Notes under the pieces: generated by a model
Database searches by the model: none
Seen by the model: the letters and a program-made list of their open reading frames with translations, nothing else
What the model was told of the DNA's origin: nothing
Part shown: in pieces, positions 53,234 to 61,123 of the stretch
Position numbering within the stretch: the stretch's first letter is position 1
How the letters are laid out: every line of letters starts with the position of its first letter
Position numbers and translations under genes: made by a program
Origin: DASTCZ01 sp963704455
GTDB lineage: Bacteria; Acidobacteriota; Terriglobia; Acidiferrales; UBA7541
NCBI GenBank assembly: GCA_963704455.1
Contig: OY969905.1
Span: 4,340,001 to 4,404,000, forward strand
DNA length: 64,000 nt
Reading direction: 5' to 3'

Positions 53234-53543
53234 TGAGCAGCGTCGGGCGCGGTCCGGGCGGACGTGTGTCCGCCCCGCGCCTAGCGCCATCTCCTTCGGA
53301 CACCGATAGGACGGGCGGCCCAGAGATGATGCGGGCTGTGGCCAACAAATGAGCCGCTCAGAAGTACGTGGGTGGCCTACACGTCGTCCGCCGCGGCGGA
53401 CGTGTTGGGTTCTTGACCTTAGGATATTGCCTTTGGCTGTGGACTTCAGCGTTGGTCCTAGGGTTCGCAAACCGCGCCCATTCGAACACTTATTCGAATA
53501 GGTTTTGTAACAAATCTCCCCCATAATTCCTAAATAATTCTCT
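53234..53543. other. Intergenic region left of the IS, 310 bp
   Basis: No gene is seen. It includes a GTCCGCCGCGGCGGAC palindrome near 53387-53402 (16 bp, perfect) and ends with the left copy of the IS target duplication. Minus-strand open frames here lack ribosome-binding sites. Confidence 0.5.
53525..53543 (+). repeat. Target-site duplication, left copy
   Basis: AATTCCTAAATAATTCTCT, 19 bp, identical to 54973-54991 and immediately outside the IS end. Confidence 0.85.
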
Positions 53544-54972
53544 GTTGTTAGCAAATCGAAATGTCCGCGTTAGGTAGCAAGTGATGTGTCCGCTTTTGAT
53601 TTTCCTTCTGCTCCTCAAACTACATTCACCGCGCCGTCGTCGGGGCTGTGGGAAAGTGGGGATCCCGCGGTTTGCGCGGGATTCCCAAGCGCAGCGTCTT
53701 TTCCACAGCCCTTTTCCGCCGCCGATTTCGGTTCGTTATTTTCGCCAGCAAACTGTCCGACACACTGGGGTCCGTAATACAAACTCAGCCGCCCATCCAG
53801 ATGTTCGCACACCGTCACCCGGCAACCCGCCAGCGTCCCGCGCCAGCGCACCCGTTCGATCTGCAACGTCCGGCCGCCCCAACTCACCGTGTTGTCTCGG
53901 TTCACCACCCGCTCCTGCTGCAGCGAGAAGACCCGGTCCAGATCTTTCCCGGTCGCCGGCACAAAGGCGCTGACCGGTTCCGTCGCCGCCACAGCGAATT
54001 TCCGGTTGAACTCCGCGATATAGCTCTCGCCGAGAAAACGGTTGGCTTCTTCGATCGTCGCGATCCCGCGCAGCCGCAACTCTTGCGGCAGCCGCCGCTG
54101 CCAGGTGCCGAAGTTCCGCTCGCTTCGTCCACGTGCTTGCGGCGAGTAGGCCGGAATCATCTGAATCCTCAAATCACTCAACGCCCGCCCCACCTGCGTT
54201 AGCCGCTGCCGGTCCACCGGCTCTCCGGCTTTCGGGGTTACCCAGAAATGGCTTGCCCGGTCGCTGTAAAGCGAGCAAAACACCCCTTGCCGCTCGACCA
54301 CTTCGCGCAACGCGATCATCACCGTCGGTGTCGATTCCTCCTCGACCAACTGCGCGTAGTACACCTCGCTGGTCGCATCGTCCAGCACCACGATCAAGTC
54401 GTGCCACTGCTGGCCCAGCCAGCGATGCTTGCTGCCGTCGATGTGCAGCATCATCCCGGCCATCGGTCTTCGTTCGCGCCGCCGCCGGTGCAGGCCCCGC
54501 TGCCGTTCTTTCGCCACCAGTCCGGCGCCTTGCAGCGCCAGCTTCACCCAGGTGTAGCTGAGCCGGATGCCGTGCTCCTCCTCGAGCTTCTCGTGAAAAT
54601 GCTTCACGCTGAAATCGGAATACTTCTCCCGGTACAAAACCAACACCTTTTCGACCACCTCCAGCTTCACGCGCTTCGGAGAAGGTGTTCCCGTCCGGCG
54701 ATCCCACAGTCCGTCATAGCCGAACCGCTGATAGCGCCAATACAGCCGCCGCATCTGCCGCGGACCGACGCGCAACACCTGGGCCGCTTGAAGCCAGGTC
54801 ATCTGCTTGCCGATCACCCGCAAAATCACTTCTTGTGCTTTCATCGCCCGCTCCGTCGCAGCTCTGGAGTAGCTCATCACGCCCACCTCCGGACCGGAGG
54901 TCTACTCCAAGCCGCCTGTGTAAAGCGGACATTTCATCTGCTAATAGACCGGACATATCATGTGCTAACGAC
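53544..54972 (-). mobile_element. Insertion sequence, ISNCY-like, 1429 bp
   Basis: Complete element with one transposase gene on the minus strand. The left end GTTGTTAGCA... and the inverted right end GTCGTTAGCA... form imperfect ~24-bp terminal inverted repeats sharing GTYGTTAGCA and ATGTCCG. Each end carries a second inner copy of the same box, TAGCA-N-RTG-NN-RTGTCCG (near 53572-53592 and 54925-54945), probably double transposase-binding sites. A 19-bp duplication flanks it. No internal stop in the transposase, so it may be active. Confidence 0.85.
53615..54877 (-). CDS. IS transposase with DDE integrase core (ISNCY-like)
   Basis: 420 residues from ATG 54877, with CCGGAGG 8 bases upstream. 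An N-terminal helix-turn-helix (TWLQAAQVLRVGPRQMRRLYWRYQRFG) is followed by an rve-type catalytic core: D147 (LHIDGSKHRW), D206 (SLYSDRASHFW) and E253 (RGRSERNFGTWQ). A C-terminal beta domain (NTVSWGGRTLQIERVRWRGTLAGCRVTVCEHLDGRLSLYYG) is also typical. The D-D-E spacing of 59 and 47 residues suits the ISNCY/ISDol1-like group. Frame is intact. Confidence 0.92.
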   Translation of the reverse strand: MSYSRAATERAMKAQEVILRVIGKQMTWLQAAQVLRVGPRQMRRLYWRYQRFGYDGLWDRRTGTPSPKRVKLEVVEKVLVLYREKYSDFSVKHFHEKLEEEHGIRLSYTWVKLALQGAGLVAKERQRGLHRRRRERRPMAGMMLHIDGSKHRWLGQQWHDLIVVLDDATSEVYYAQLVEEESTPTVMIALREVVERQGVFCSLYSDRASHFWVTPKAGEPVDRQRLTQVGRALSDLRIQMIPAYSPQARGRSERNFGTWQRRLPQELRLRGIATIEEANRFLGESYIAEFNRKFAVAATEPVSAFVPATGKDLDRVFSLQQERVVNRDNTVSWGGRTLQIERVRWRGTLAGCRVTVCEHLDGRLSLYYGPQCVGQFAGENNEPKSAAEKGCGKDAALGNPAQTAGSPLSHSPDDGAVNVV

Positions 54973-54991
54973 AATTCCTAAATAATTCTCT
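54973..54991 (+). repeat. Target-site duplication, right copy
   Basis: Exact 19-bp copy of 53525-53543. Its last base is the first T of a TTGACA -35 box, so the pre-insertion site lay directly upstream of this promoter. Confidence 0.85.
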
Positions 54992-55019
54992 TGACATTAA
55001 TTTAACCTTGTAGTAACAT
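54991..55019 (+). promoter_or_regulatory. Strong sigma-70-like promoter beside the IS
   Basis: TTGACA (54991-54996), 17-bp spacer, TAACAT (55014-55019). It points right into a noncoding, repeat-containing region rather than into a credible gene. Confidence 0.5.
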
Positions 55020-55062
55020 ACCCCATGAAATCGCCACTCAATTCCCCTAAGTACCTGTCTTA

Positions 55063-55170
55063 TCTACCACTTACGAGATTTGCGCCAAAATGCCCCAAAA
55101 AGCCCCCTGTGTTTTCTACCACTTACGAACCCCCCTCACCCATAACTACATGTGTTTTCTACCACTTAGA
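55063..55170 (+). repeat. Three copies of a TCTACCACTTACGA motif
   Basis: Copies start at 55063, 55115 and 55158; the last is TCTACCACTTAGA. The second and third share the longer TGTGTTTTCTACCACTTA. Spacing is 52 and 43 bp. Confidence 0.7.
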
Positions 55171-55189
55171 AAAAAAGGCAGGGGGGAGT

Positions 55190-55284
55190 AACACAGGCTT
55201 CTGCGGTTTGTGCGTCCCGATGCTTTTGTCGGGAAGCCTGTGTGGTGTTTCCCAGATTGGAACTAACAGACCGAAGCCTGTGTT
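55190..55284 (+). other. Nested hairpin with a competing third arm
   Basis: ACACAGGCTTC (55191-55201) pairs with GAAGCCTGTGT (55233-55243), enclosing an inner CCCGA/TCGGG hairpin (55216-55233). A second GAAGCCTGTGTT (55273-55284) could pair with 55190-55201 instead. Possibly a small RNA or attenuator-like switch. Confidence 0.45.
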
Positions 55285-55552
55285 GCTGAAGGCGCTAGTG
55301 ATCACCCACCGCGCCCCTTCCGCGCCCCAGCTAACCCCTTTGTTTTCAACACTGTCAGCAAAACCATCCACAAATCCGCCCCTGTCCAAACCCTTTAGAA
55401 TCAACCACTTCCAGACGGCGCGCAAAAGCGCCCCTGCTAAGTCCTTTGTTTTGATAGCGTTCCAAAAAGAGGGGGATTTTTTTGTAGGGCGGGTCGGAAA
55501 TTATCCCGACACCGTCGGGAGGCGCTCTGCGGGGTGGGCCGTCTCTCCTACC

Positions 55553-56974
55553 CTATTCGTACCGCAGCGCCTTTACCGGATCCAACTTCGCCGCTCGCGC
55601 CGCTGGATAGAGACCTGCCGCGAGGCTCACGATAATAGAGAACACTATGGCACCGACAACCAGCAACGGGGGAACCGACCACAGTTTTTGAGGAGGAATG
55701 TTCTGCTGAGAGAGATATACATTCGCGGCAAAGTTGATGACGCGGCCGATGCTCCAGCCGAGAAACACGCCGAGCAATCCGCCCGCAAGTCCCATCACGC
55801 CCGCCTCCGCGAAAAAGAGCTGACGGACATCGCGGTCCGCTGCGCCCAGCGCTTTCAACACGCCGATTTCGCGGCGCCGCTCGAGGATCGCCATCACCAG
55901 CGTGTTGATAATTCCGAGCGAAGCCACTGCCAGCGCGAGGCTGCCGAAAAGTCCCAAGAAAGTGTCCAGCACCGCAAAGAACTGCTGGAGTTTGTGCGCT
56001 GCATCGAAAAGCGAAAACGCACCCAATTCCATCGCCTTCACCGCGTCTTCCACCGCCGGCACATATTTCGGGTCATCAATGAGCATCGTCAGCGAAGAAT
56101 ATGTTTGCTGCCCGGGGCTGGTGACAATTCCGCGGATGTCCGTCCCTTGCACGGTGTTCATCTGCTCGACAAATCCGAGCGGCAACATCACGCGCACGCC
56201 GCCGAGACCGCCGGGCCCGGCCTGCTCGCCGGTGACGATGCCCACAACTTTCACTTTTCGCTCCGCCGGCTCGATCGTGAATCCGTATCCGAATTCGCCG
56301 TTCGCCGCCATATCGACAGGCGTTTGGTTGCCCTCGACGGGCACATCTTTTCGCTGCGGATATCGCAACGTAATTTCGCGGCCGATCAAATCCTTTGGAT
56401 CTATTTTCAATTCGTCGGCGATTTGCTTCGCGAGGTCCTGGTGAAGAATTGCTTCCGCGGCATTTGTGTCCGAAAAGAACGAACCTTGCACCGAATCAAA
56501 AATTCCGGTTGCGCGCGCCGACGGCGGAAAACTCGCCGCAGCGGTCACATGGCCGATCTTGTCGTTGCGCACATCCACTTGAAAGCGCAGCTCGGGGAAA
56601 ACTTCCTTCACATGCGCCATGGCCGCGAGCTTCGCGCGGGTTTCGGGCGTCAGCGGTTTCAAATCCTCGGGGCTCGGAAGTCCCGCAGGGGCGCCTTGAT
56701 CGCGTCCACCGCGACCTCCGCCGCCGAGCCGCGCACCGCGTCCACCGCGCCCGCCAGTTTCGTTGCCCGGGCGCTGGGGCGACACGTAGACACGATTGAA
56801 AAGTCCCGTGCCCTGCAATTGAGTCATTGCCAGTTTTTGCAAGCCGATGCCGAGCGAAAGCATCGCAACCAGCGACGCCACGCCCACTGCGATGCCGAGT
56901 GTTGTCAGCGAATTCCGCAACAGCGCTTCGCGCAGGTTGCGCGAGGCAAGCTCCATCAGGTCGCGCGATTTCAT
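55553..56974 (-). CDS. MacB-type ABC transporter permease
   Basis: 473 residues. One N-terminal membrane helix (LTTLGIAVGVASLVAMLSLGIGL) is followed by a ~250-residue periplasmic MacB-PCD domain and three C-terminal helices of the FtsX fold (LFGSLALAVASLGIINTLVMAILERRREIGVLKALGA...). A Gly/Arg-rich insertion (about residues 72-96) lies early in the periplasmic part. Such exporters extract lipoproteins, toxins or macrolides. The ATPase gene overlaps its start by 4 bp. No periplasmic adaptor (MacA) gene is adjacent. Confidence 0.9.
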   Translation of the reverse strand: MKSRDLMELASRNLREALLRNSLTTLGIAVGVASLVAMLSLGIGLQKLAMTQLQGTGLFNRVYVSPQRPGNETGGRGGRGARLGGGGRGGRDQGAPAGLPSPEDLKPLTPETRAKLAAMAHVKEVFPELRFQVDVRNDKIGHVTAAASFPPSARATGIFDSVQGSFFSDTNAAEAILHQDLAKQIADELKIDPKDLIGREITLRYPQRKDVPVEGNQTPVDMAANGEFGYGFTIEPAERKVKVVGIVTGEQAGPGGLGGVRVMLPLGFVEQMNTVQGTDIRGIVTSPGQQTYSSLTMLIDDPKYVPAVEDAVKAMELGAFSLFDAAHKLQQFFAVLDTFLGLFGSLALAVASLGIINTLVMAILERRREIGVLKALGAADRDVRQLFFAEAGVMGLAGGLLGVFLGWSIGRVINFAANVYLSQQNIPPQKLWSVPPLLVVGAIVFSIIVSLAAGLYPAARAAKLDPVKALRYE

Positions 56975-57690
56975 TGTGCGTCTCCGTTTAGCGAGAGCTT
57001 GCCGTCTTTCAAGTATATTTTCCGGCTCGCGTATTTTTGCGCCAGCCGCGCCTCGTGCGTCACCATCACCACCGTCATTCCCATGTCGCGGTTGAACGCC
57101 TGGATAAAATCCATGATTTCGTCGCCGGTCTTGCTGTCGAGATTCCCTGTCGGCTCGTCCGCCAGCAGAATCGTGGGACGGTTCACCAGCGCTCGTGCCA
57201 GCGCGGCGCGCTGCTGCTCGCCTCCGCTCAACTCCGCGGGGCGATGCAAAAGCCGCTGCGCGAGTCCGACGTGCTCGAGCGCTTCGCGCACGCGCGCAGG
57301 CCGCTCCGCGCGCTCCACTTCCGCCAACCGCAAGGGAAGCTCGACGTTTTCTTCGAGCGTCATGCGCGGCATCAGGTTAAATGACTGGAACACCATGCCC
57401 ACGGTTTGGCTGCGATGCTTGGCCAGTTCGTCGCCGGACATCTCGGCGAGGTTGCGGCCGTGCGCGTAGATTGCACCGGAAGTGGGGCGGTCAAGCCCCG
57501 CCAGCAAATTCATCAGCGTGGATTTGCCGGAGCCGGAACTGCCGAGCAGCGCGACAAATTCGCCGCGCGCGATTTCGATGGACACGCCGTCCACGGCGCG
57601 GATGGTCGCGAGTCCCATCGTGTAGTGCCGCCCGACATCCGCGGTGCGCAGCGCGGCCGTGCTTGCAGCGGGCTGAGAGCTATCTGTCAT
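56971..57690 (-). CDS. MacB/LolD-type ABC ATP-binding protein
   Basis: 239 residues with Walker A LLGSSGSGKSTLMN (about 50-63), Q-loop MVFQSFNLMPRMTLEENVELPL, signature LSGGEQQRAALARAL, Walker B ILLADEPTGNLDS and H-loop VTHE. The Q-loop and signature are those of the MacB/LolD subfamily. Its stop overlaps the permease ATG (ATGA), giving an ATPase-permease operon on the minus strand. Confidence 0.94.
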   Translation of the reverse strand: MTDSSQPAASTAALRTADVGRHYTMGLATIRAVDGVSIEIARGEFVALLGSSGSGKSTLMNLLAGLDRPTSGAIYAHGRNLAEMSGDELAKHRSQTVGMVFQSFNLMPRMTLEENVELPLRLAEVERAERPARVREALEHVGLAQRLLHRPAELSGGEQQRAALARALVNRPTILLADEPTGNLDSKTGDEIMDFIQAFNRDMGMTVVMVTHEARLAQKYASRKIYLKDGKLSLNGDAQ

Positions 57691-57836
57691 TCATTCACCT
57701 ATTCCGGGGTGTTCACTCTTGTTGGTGCTCACCTGTGGCGACCGAAAGGAATCGCTTCACCTGTCTCACTTAGTTTATACGAATGGGAGGCTTGATTGGT
57801 TGCGGTATAAGAAATAATTTACGATCCAATATGCTG

Positions 57837-59210
57837 CTACGGCTCAACGGTGATCGTAAATGTCCGCGAAGTGAATGCGCGGGGCAATCCGGTGTTGCAT
57901 CCGTCCTGGAAGAAGACTTTTCCAGTCAGCCGGGTGTGGCCCTGCGCGGCACCGGGCGACATGAATGACGGGTGAAACCCGTTGAACTGAGTTCCGCTTC
58001 CGGAAATCGGACAGGGCTTGAGTATTTTGAAGCGGGAATTCTGGATCAATTGCGGCGGCGTCCAGTCCTGAAGATCGAGACTCGTCGCGGTCGAGTAATA
58101 CCAGGCGCCGTAGCCATCCTCCTGGAAGGAGTCGCAGACGAAAATCATCAGATACAAACCGAGATCGTCGTTGAAATTGATTTCGGGCATGGTTTGCGTA
58201 CCGGGGCATCCGGAAGCGGGAACGGGGCCGCTGTCCTGACCGCCGATGCCGGGCTGGCTGAACGCGCCGTTGTACCATTTCACAAAGGAGAGAGGGTGAT
58301 CGTCTCCATTGAGGCGGCCACGATCGTCCTCGTCGAGTTTGGCGCGCGCGACGCGGACGAGTCCATCGTTTGTGCCGTTGCCGGGGCCCACGGAGTAAAT
58401 GTACGTGACGTAAATGTAGTTTTCGTTTTTGTAGTTCCTGTCCGCGAAGGCGCTGGGGAGCGCGTCGCCCATATTTGCGCTGGGTGGCGCGGGCTTGGAA
58501 GCTGGTTCGGGATTCGGCCCTTTAAGAACCGGACGGCGATTCGGTCCGCCGAATTCGCTATTAATGGGTCCGGGCCATGTCCTTCCATAATTGGATGAGT
58601 TGGCAAACCCAACTGTGGCGTAGTAAGGCTCCTGCCAGGACCCTCCGGGGCAATGGTTTTCCGCCTCGTAGAGCATGAAAAAATCTCCGGCAGGCCCGGC
58701 GGGATTCTGCAGAACAGTTCCCGGGCCAGAATAATTCTCGTCAAACTCTTTGTTGTATGTGGGATCGCAGATCGTAATAGGGACCGGGGAAACCATTACC
58801 TGATCGCCGTATCCCAAGTTGGAGGCGAAATCGAAGTTCATCAAATCAGAGGTTTCGAGAACCACCGTTCCGCCGTTTCCTCCCGTTATGTTGCTTGTGG
58901 CGAAGACCAGGTATGTTCCAAAGTTCGAGCCGGGCGCCGCCGTGTAGTCATAGGATCCAGAAAGTGGAATGAATGTGGTGTGCTCGTCGGGAATATTGTC
59001 GAGAGTGCTGGGATAATTCAGCGTCTCGTTCGGCCCGACTGAAAACGATTTGATTTTCGGATGGTATGGTCCGTATTGGCCGTGCGCACGCGAATTCTCG
59101 CTACGCGTTCGTGCCAGCGCCCGCGCTGGAAAATGAAATGCAAGAAGTGAAAGAGCGCCCAGCACGAGAACACCGCTCACCAAGGCGGTGCGAGTCAGTC
59201 GAGGTGTCAT
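57837..59210 (-). CDS. Secreted propeller-like protein, paralogue 1 of 3
   Basis: 457 residues from ATG 59210 with GGAGAACGC upstream; longer versions lack a ribosome-binding site. Signal/anchor segment LVSGVLVLGALSLLAFHFPARALA. Shared with the next gene: DFASNLGYG, FFMLYEAENHC, NMGDALPSAFADR, NDGLVRVARAKL, FVKWYNGAF, LGLYLMIFVCDS, WYYSTATSLDLQDWTPPQLI, and a C-terminal GKVFFQDGCN..FTSRTFTITVEP. The repeated Trp-Tyr strand ends suggest a beta-propeller hydrolase-like fold. Several Cys point to a secreted protein. Family and substrate unknown. Confidence 0.68.
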   Translation of the reverse strand: MTPRLTRTALVSGVLVLGALSLLAFHFPARALARTRSENSRAHGQYGPYHPKIKSFSVGPNETLNYPSTLDNIPDEHTTFIPLSGSYDYTAAPGSNFGTYLVFATSNITGGNGGTVVLETSDLMNFDFASNLGYGDQVMVSPVPITICDPTYNKEFDENYSGPGTVLQNPAGPAGDFFMLYEAENHCPGGSWQEPYYATVGFANSSNYGRTWPGPINSEFGGPNRRPVLKGPNPEPASKPAPPSANMGDALPSAFADRNYKNENYIYVTYIYSVGPGNGTNDGLVRVARAKLDEDDRGRLNGDDHPLSFVKWYNGAFSQPGIGGQDSGPVPASGCPGTQTMPEINFNDDLGLYLMIFVCDSFQEDGYGAWYYSTATSLDLQDWTPPQLIQNSRFKILKPCPISGSGTQFNGFHPSFMSPGAAQGHTRLTGKVFFQDGCNTGLPRAFTSRTFTITVEP

Positions 59211-59283
59211 TTTGCGTTCTCCATTCTGAAGCGAATTCTCTGCGTCTAGGCGATGGGGACCAGCCGCCCCCGTTGCGAATTCG

Positions 59284-61047
59284 TTAGTTGGTCGCGATTG
59301 TGAAAGCGCGCGACTCATACTTGCGGCCGCCAAAGGTTTCGCCATCGGTGCAGCCCTCCATGTAAAAAACATAACCCGTGGTGGAAAGATGGCCGGGCTT
59401 TGTGCCGAGTGACATGATGGTTGGATACCAGCCCTTGTTGTCCTGGGCGCACCCCGGATTGAATGGGTTGATTTGCGCGGGGAAAACATTCCAGGAGCCC
59501 GCGATTATTTGCGGCTGGCTCCATTGCGATTGGTCAGACAGGCCATCGCCGGTGGCATCCAAAGTGGAATAGAACCAGGCGGCGCCCAAAGTCGCCTGTT
59601 TCGCGGGCGCTGTCGGATCAACATGCGAGATGCAGACGAAAAGCAGCAGATACTGCTGCGTTTCGTCCACGTAGCTGATAGAACCCATCACTCTGGATTG
59701 ATTGTTCGCGTCCTGGCAGTTCTTGTAGGCATCGGCGCTATTGAGGAAAGGCAATATCGGGGTTTGCAAACCGCCGCCAAAATTGCCGAGACCTTTGTTC
59801 GACATTGTTCGGCAATGCTCCCATGGATTGCAGTTGGCTCCCGGCGGCACGATTTGCGTTTGAGCGAATGTTCCTGCGTACCAATTCATGAACTCAAGGG
59901 GTGCAACGCCGCCGTTGAGTTTGGCGCGAGAGACCACAAGGTCGCTGACGCCTCCGTTTGGCAATTGTGGATTTGAATACGGAGCGCCTAAACCGGCCTG
60001 TCCCGGCGCATAGCCCGTGACGGTGTAAACATACCGATCCGGACCAAAGCTCACGTCATCCACAAACGCGGAAGGCTCCGAGTTGCCCATGTTCTTTTGC
60101 AGGCCACCCGGGGTACCTGCCGTGTTTGCTATGGCATCACCAAGCGTGACCGGAGTGTTCTGGACCGCGTAACGCCCGAAATTGAATGGAGGCCTTTCAT
60201 GGCAATCATTGCCAAAGCAGACGAAATCGCCAAGCGCGCCCAACGGCGCTTCGGGCCCATTGGTCTGGTTCAAGTTAGGAAGCGCGACAAAATTTCGGCG
60301 ATAGGTGGGCCATGTATGTCCGTAGTCACATGATGTAGCGACGCCAATCGTCGAATAAAAGTTGCTGCTGCTCGTGCCGCCGGCGAGACCAACACAACGG
60401 CTGGTTCCTTCGTAAATCATGAGCATGTTTCCCCGTCCCGGGAAACCCCAGGATGTCGGATCAACGAAAACTGTTCCGGGGTCGGCGTAGTTGAGGTCAA
60501 ACGTTTGGTCTTGAAACTTCGCATTGCCGACGGTTGGGCAGAGATCATGAGCCATTGCGGCAAGAAATATCTGGCCATTAGTGGAGCCAGCAGGATTGCC
60601 GGGTTGATAGAGACCGAAGTCAGAAGCGAAATCGAATTTCCACTGGCCCTGCGCGTCGGGGCCAGGGCCGCCGGTAAAAACCGCCAAGCCGCTTGCGAGC
60701 GGATTCAAATTTGTTCTTGTTGCGACGAAGAAAAGGTAATCGTTTATGTGGCCCGGTATCGTGCCGGGAGAAAAGACTGTTGCGTGCTCGTCGGAAAGCG
60801 TGCCCAAGCCGGCGTAGTCATCAATTGTGGTTACGCCGTCCGGAGCGAGAACGCGCCTAAATGTGTCAAAGCTGCCCGATGGACAGGTTCCCTGCGGGCC
60901 GGAGTTGCCGTTCGCGCAGATGGAAATGGAAACGATTGAATGTCGCGGGGCGCCGTTGTCTTTTTGAGGAGCGATCTGAGGGGCTTGGGCATAAGCCGCC
61001 GATGTAGTGAGAATTATTACGATGGCTAGTCTCAAGATTGAATTCAT
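59284..61047 (-). CDS. Secreted propeller-like protein, paralogue 2 of 3
   Basis: 587 residues from ATG 61047 with GAAGGAGGACC at ideal spacing. Signal peptide ILRLAIVIILTTSAAYAQ. It parallels paralogue 1 over its length: DFASDFGLY, MLMIYEGTSRC, NMGNSEPSAFVDD, VSDLVVSRAKL, FMNWYAGTF, YLLLFVCIS, WFYSTLDATG...WSQPQII, GWYPTIMSLGTKPGH, TGYVFYMEGCTDG, ESRAFTIATN. It carries ~130 extra residues and more Cys. DUF4185-like or sialidase-like propeller is possible; no catalytic residues could be assigned. Confidence 0.68.
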   Translation of the reverse strand: MNSILRLAIVIILTTSAAYAQAPQIAPQKDNGAPRHSIVSISICANGNSGPQGTCPSGSFDTFRRVLAPDGVTTIDDYAGLGTLSDEHATVFSPGTIPGHINDYLFFVATRTNLNPLASGLAVFTGGPGPDAQGQWKFDFASDFGLYQPGNPAGSTNGQIFLAAMAHDLCPTVGNAKFQDQTFDLNYADPGTVFVDPTSWGFPGRGNMLMIYEGTSRCVGLAGGTSSSNFYSTIGVATSCDYGHTWPTYRRNFVALPNLNQTNGPEAPLGALGDFVCFGNDCHERPPFNFGRYAVQNTPVTLGDAIANTAGTPGGLQKNMGNSEPSAFVDDVSFGPDRYVYTVTGYAPGQAGLGAPYSNPQLPNGGVSDLVVSRAKLNGGVAPLEFMNWYAGTFAQTQIVPPGANCNPWEHCRTMSNKGLGNFGGGLQTPILPFLNSADAYKNCQDANNQSRVMGSISYVDETQQYLLLFVCISHVDPTAPAKQATLGAAWFYSTLDATGDGLSDQSQWSQPQIIAGSWNVFPAQINPFNPGCAQDNKGWYPTIMSLGTKPGHLSTTGYVFYMEGCTDGETFGGRKYESRAFTIATN

Positions 61048-61123
61048 CAAAGGTCCTCCTTCTCGGTGTCAAAAATGGATGTTCCAGTCGCAATTAATGT
61101 CCGGGCTTTGCCCAAGAATATTT

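Larger units (their letters stand above)
54992..55552. other. Repeat-rich structured intergenic region, 561 bp
   Basis: No credible gene; the long plus-strand frame starting at 55025 is low-complexity and then runs antisense to the MacB-like genes. Contents are the promoter at 54991-55019, three copies of a TCTACCACTTACGA-like motif (55063-55170), a nested hairpin and a competing arm (55190-55284). Pyrimidine-rich composition differs from neighbouring coding DNA. Confidence 0.55.

Noticed and set aside
55025..57469. Long plus-strand open frame of about 814 codons
   Set aside because: Its second half is antisense to the clear MacB-like permease and ATPase genes and its first half is low-complexity Pro/Ser/Thr sequence in a noncoding region; no ribosome-binding site and no domain.
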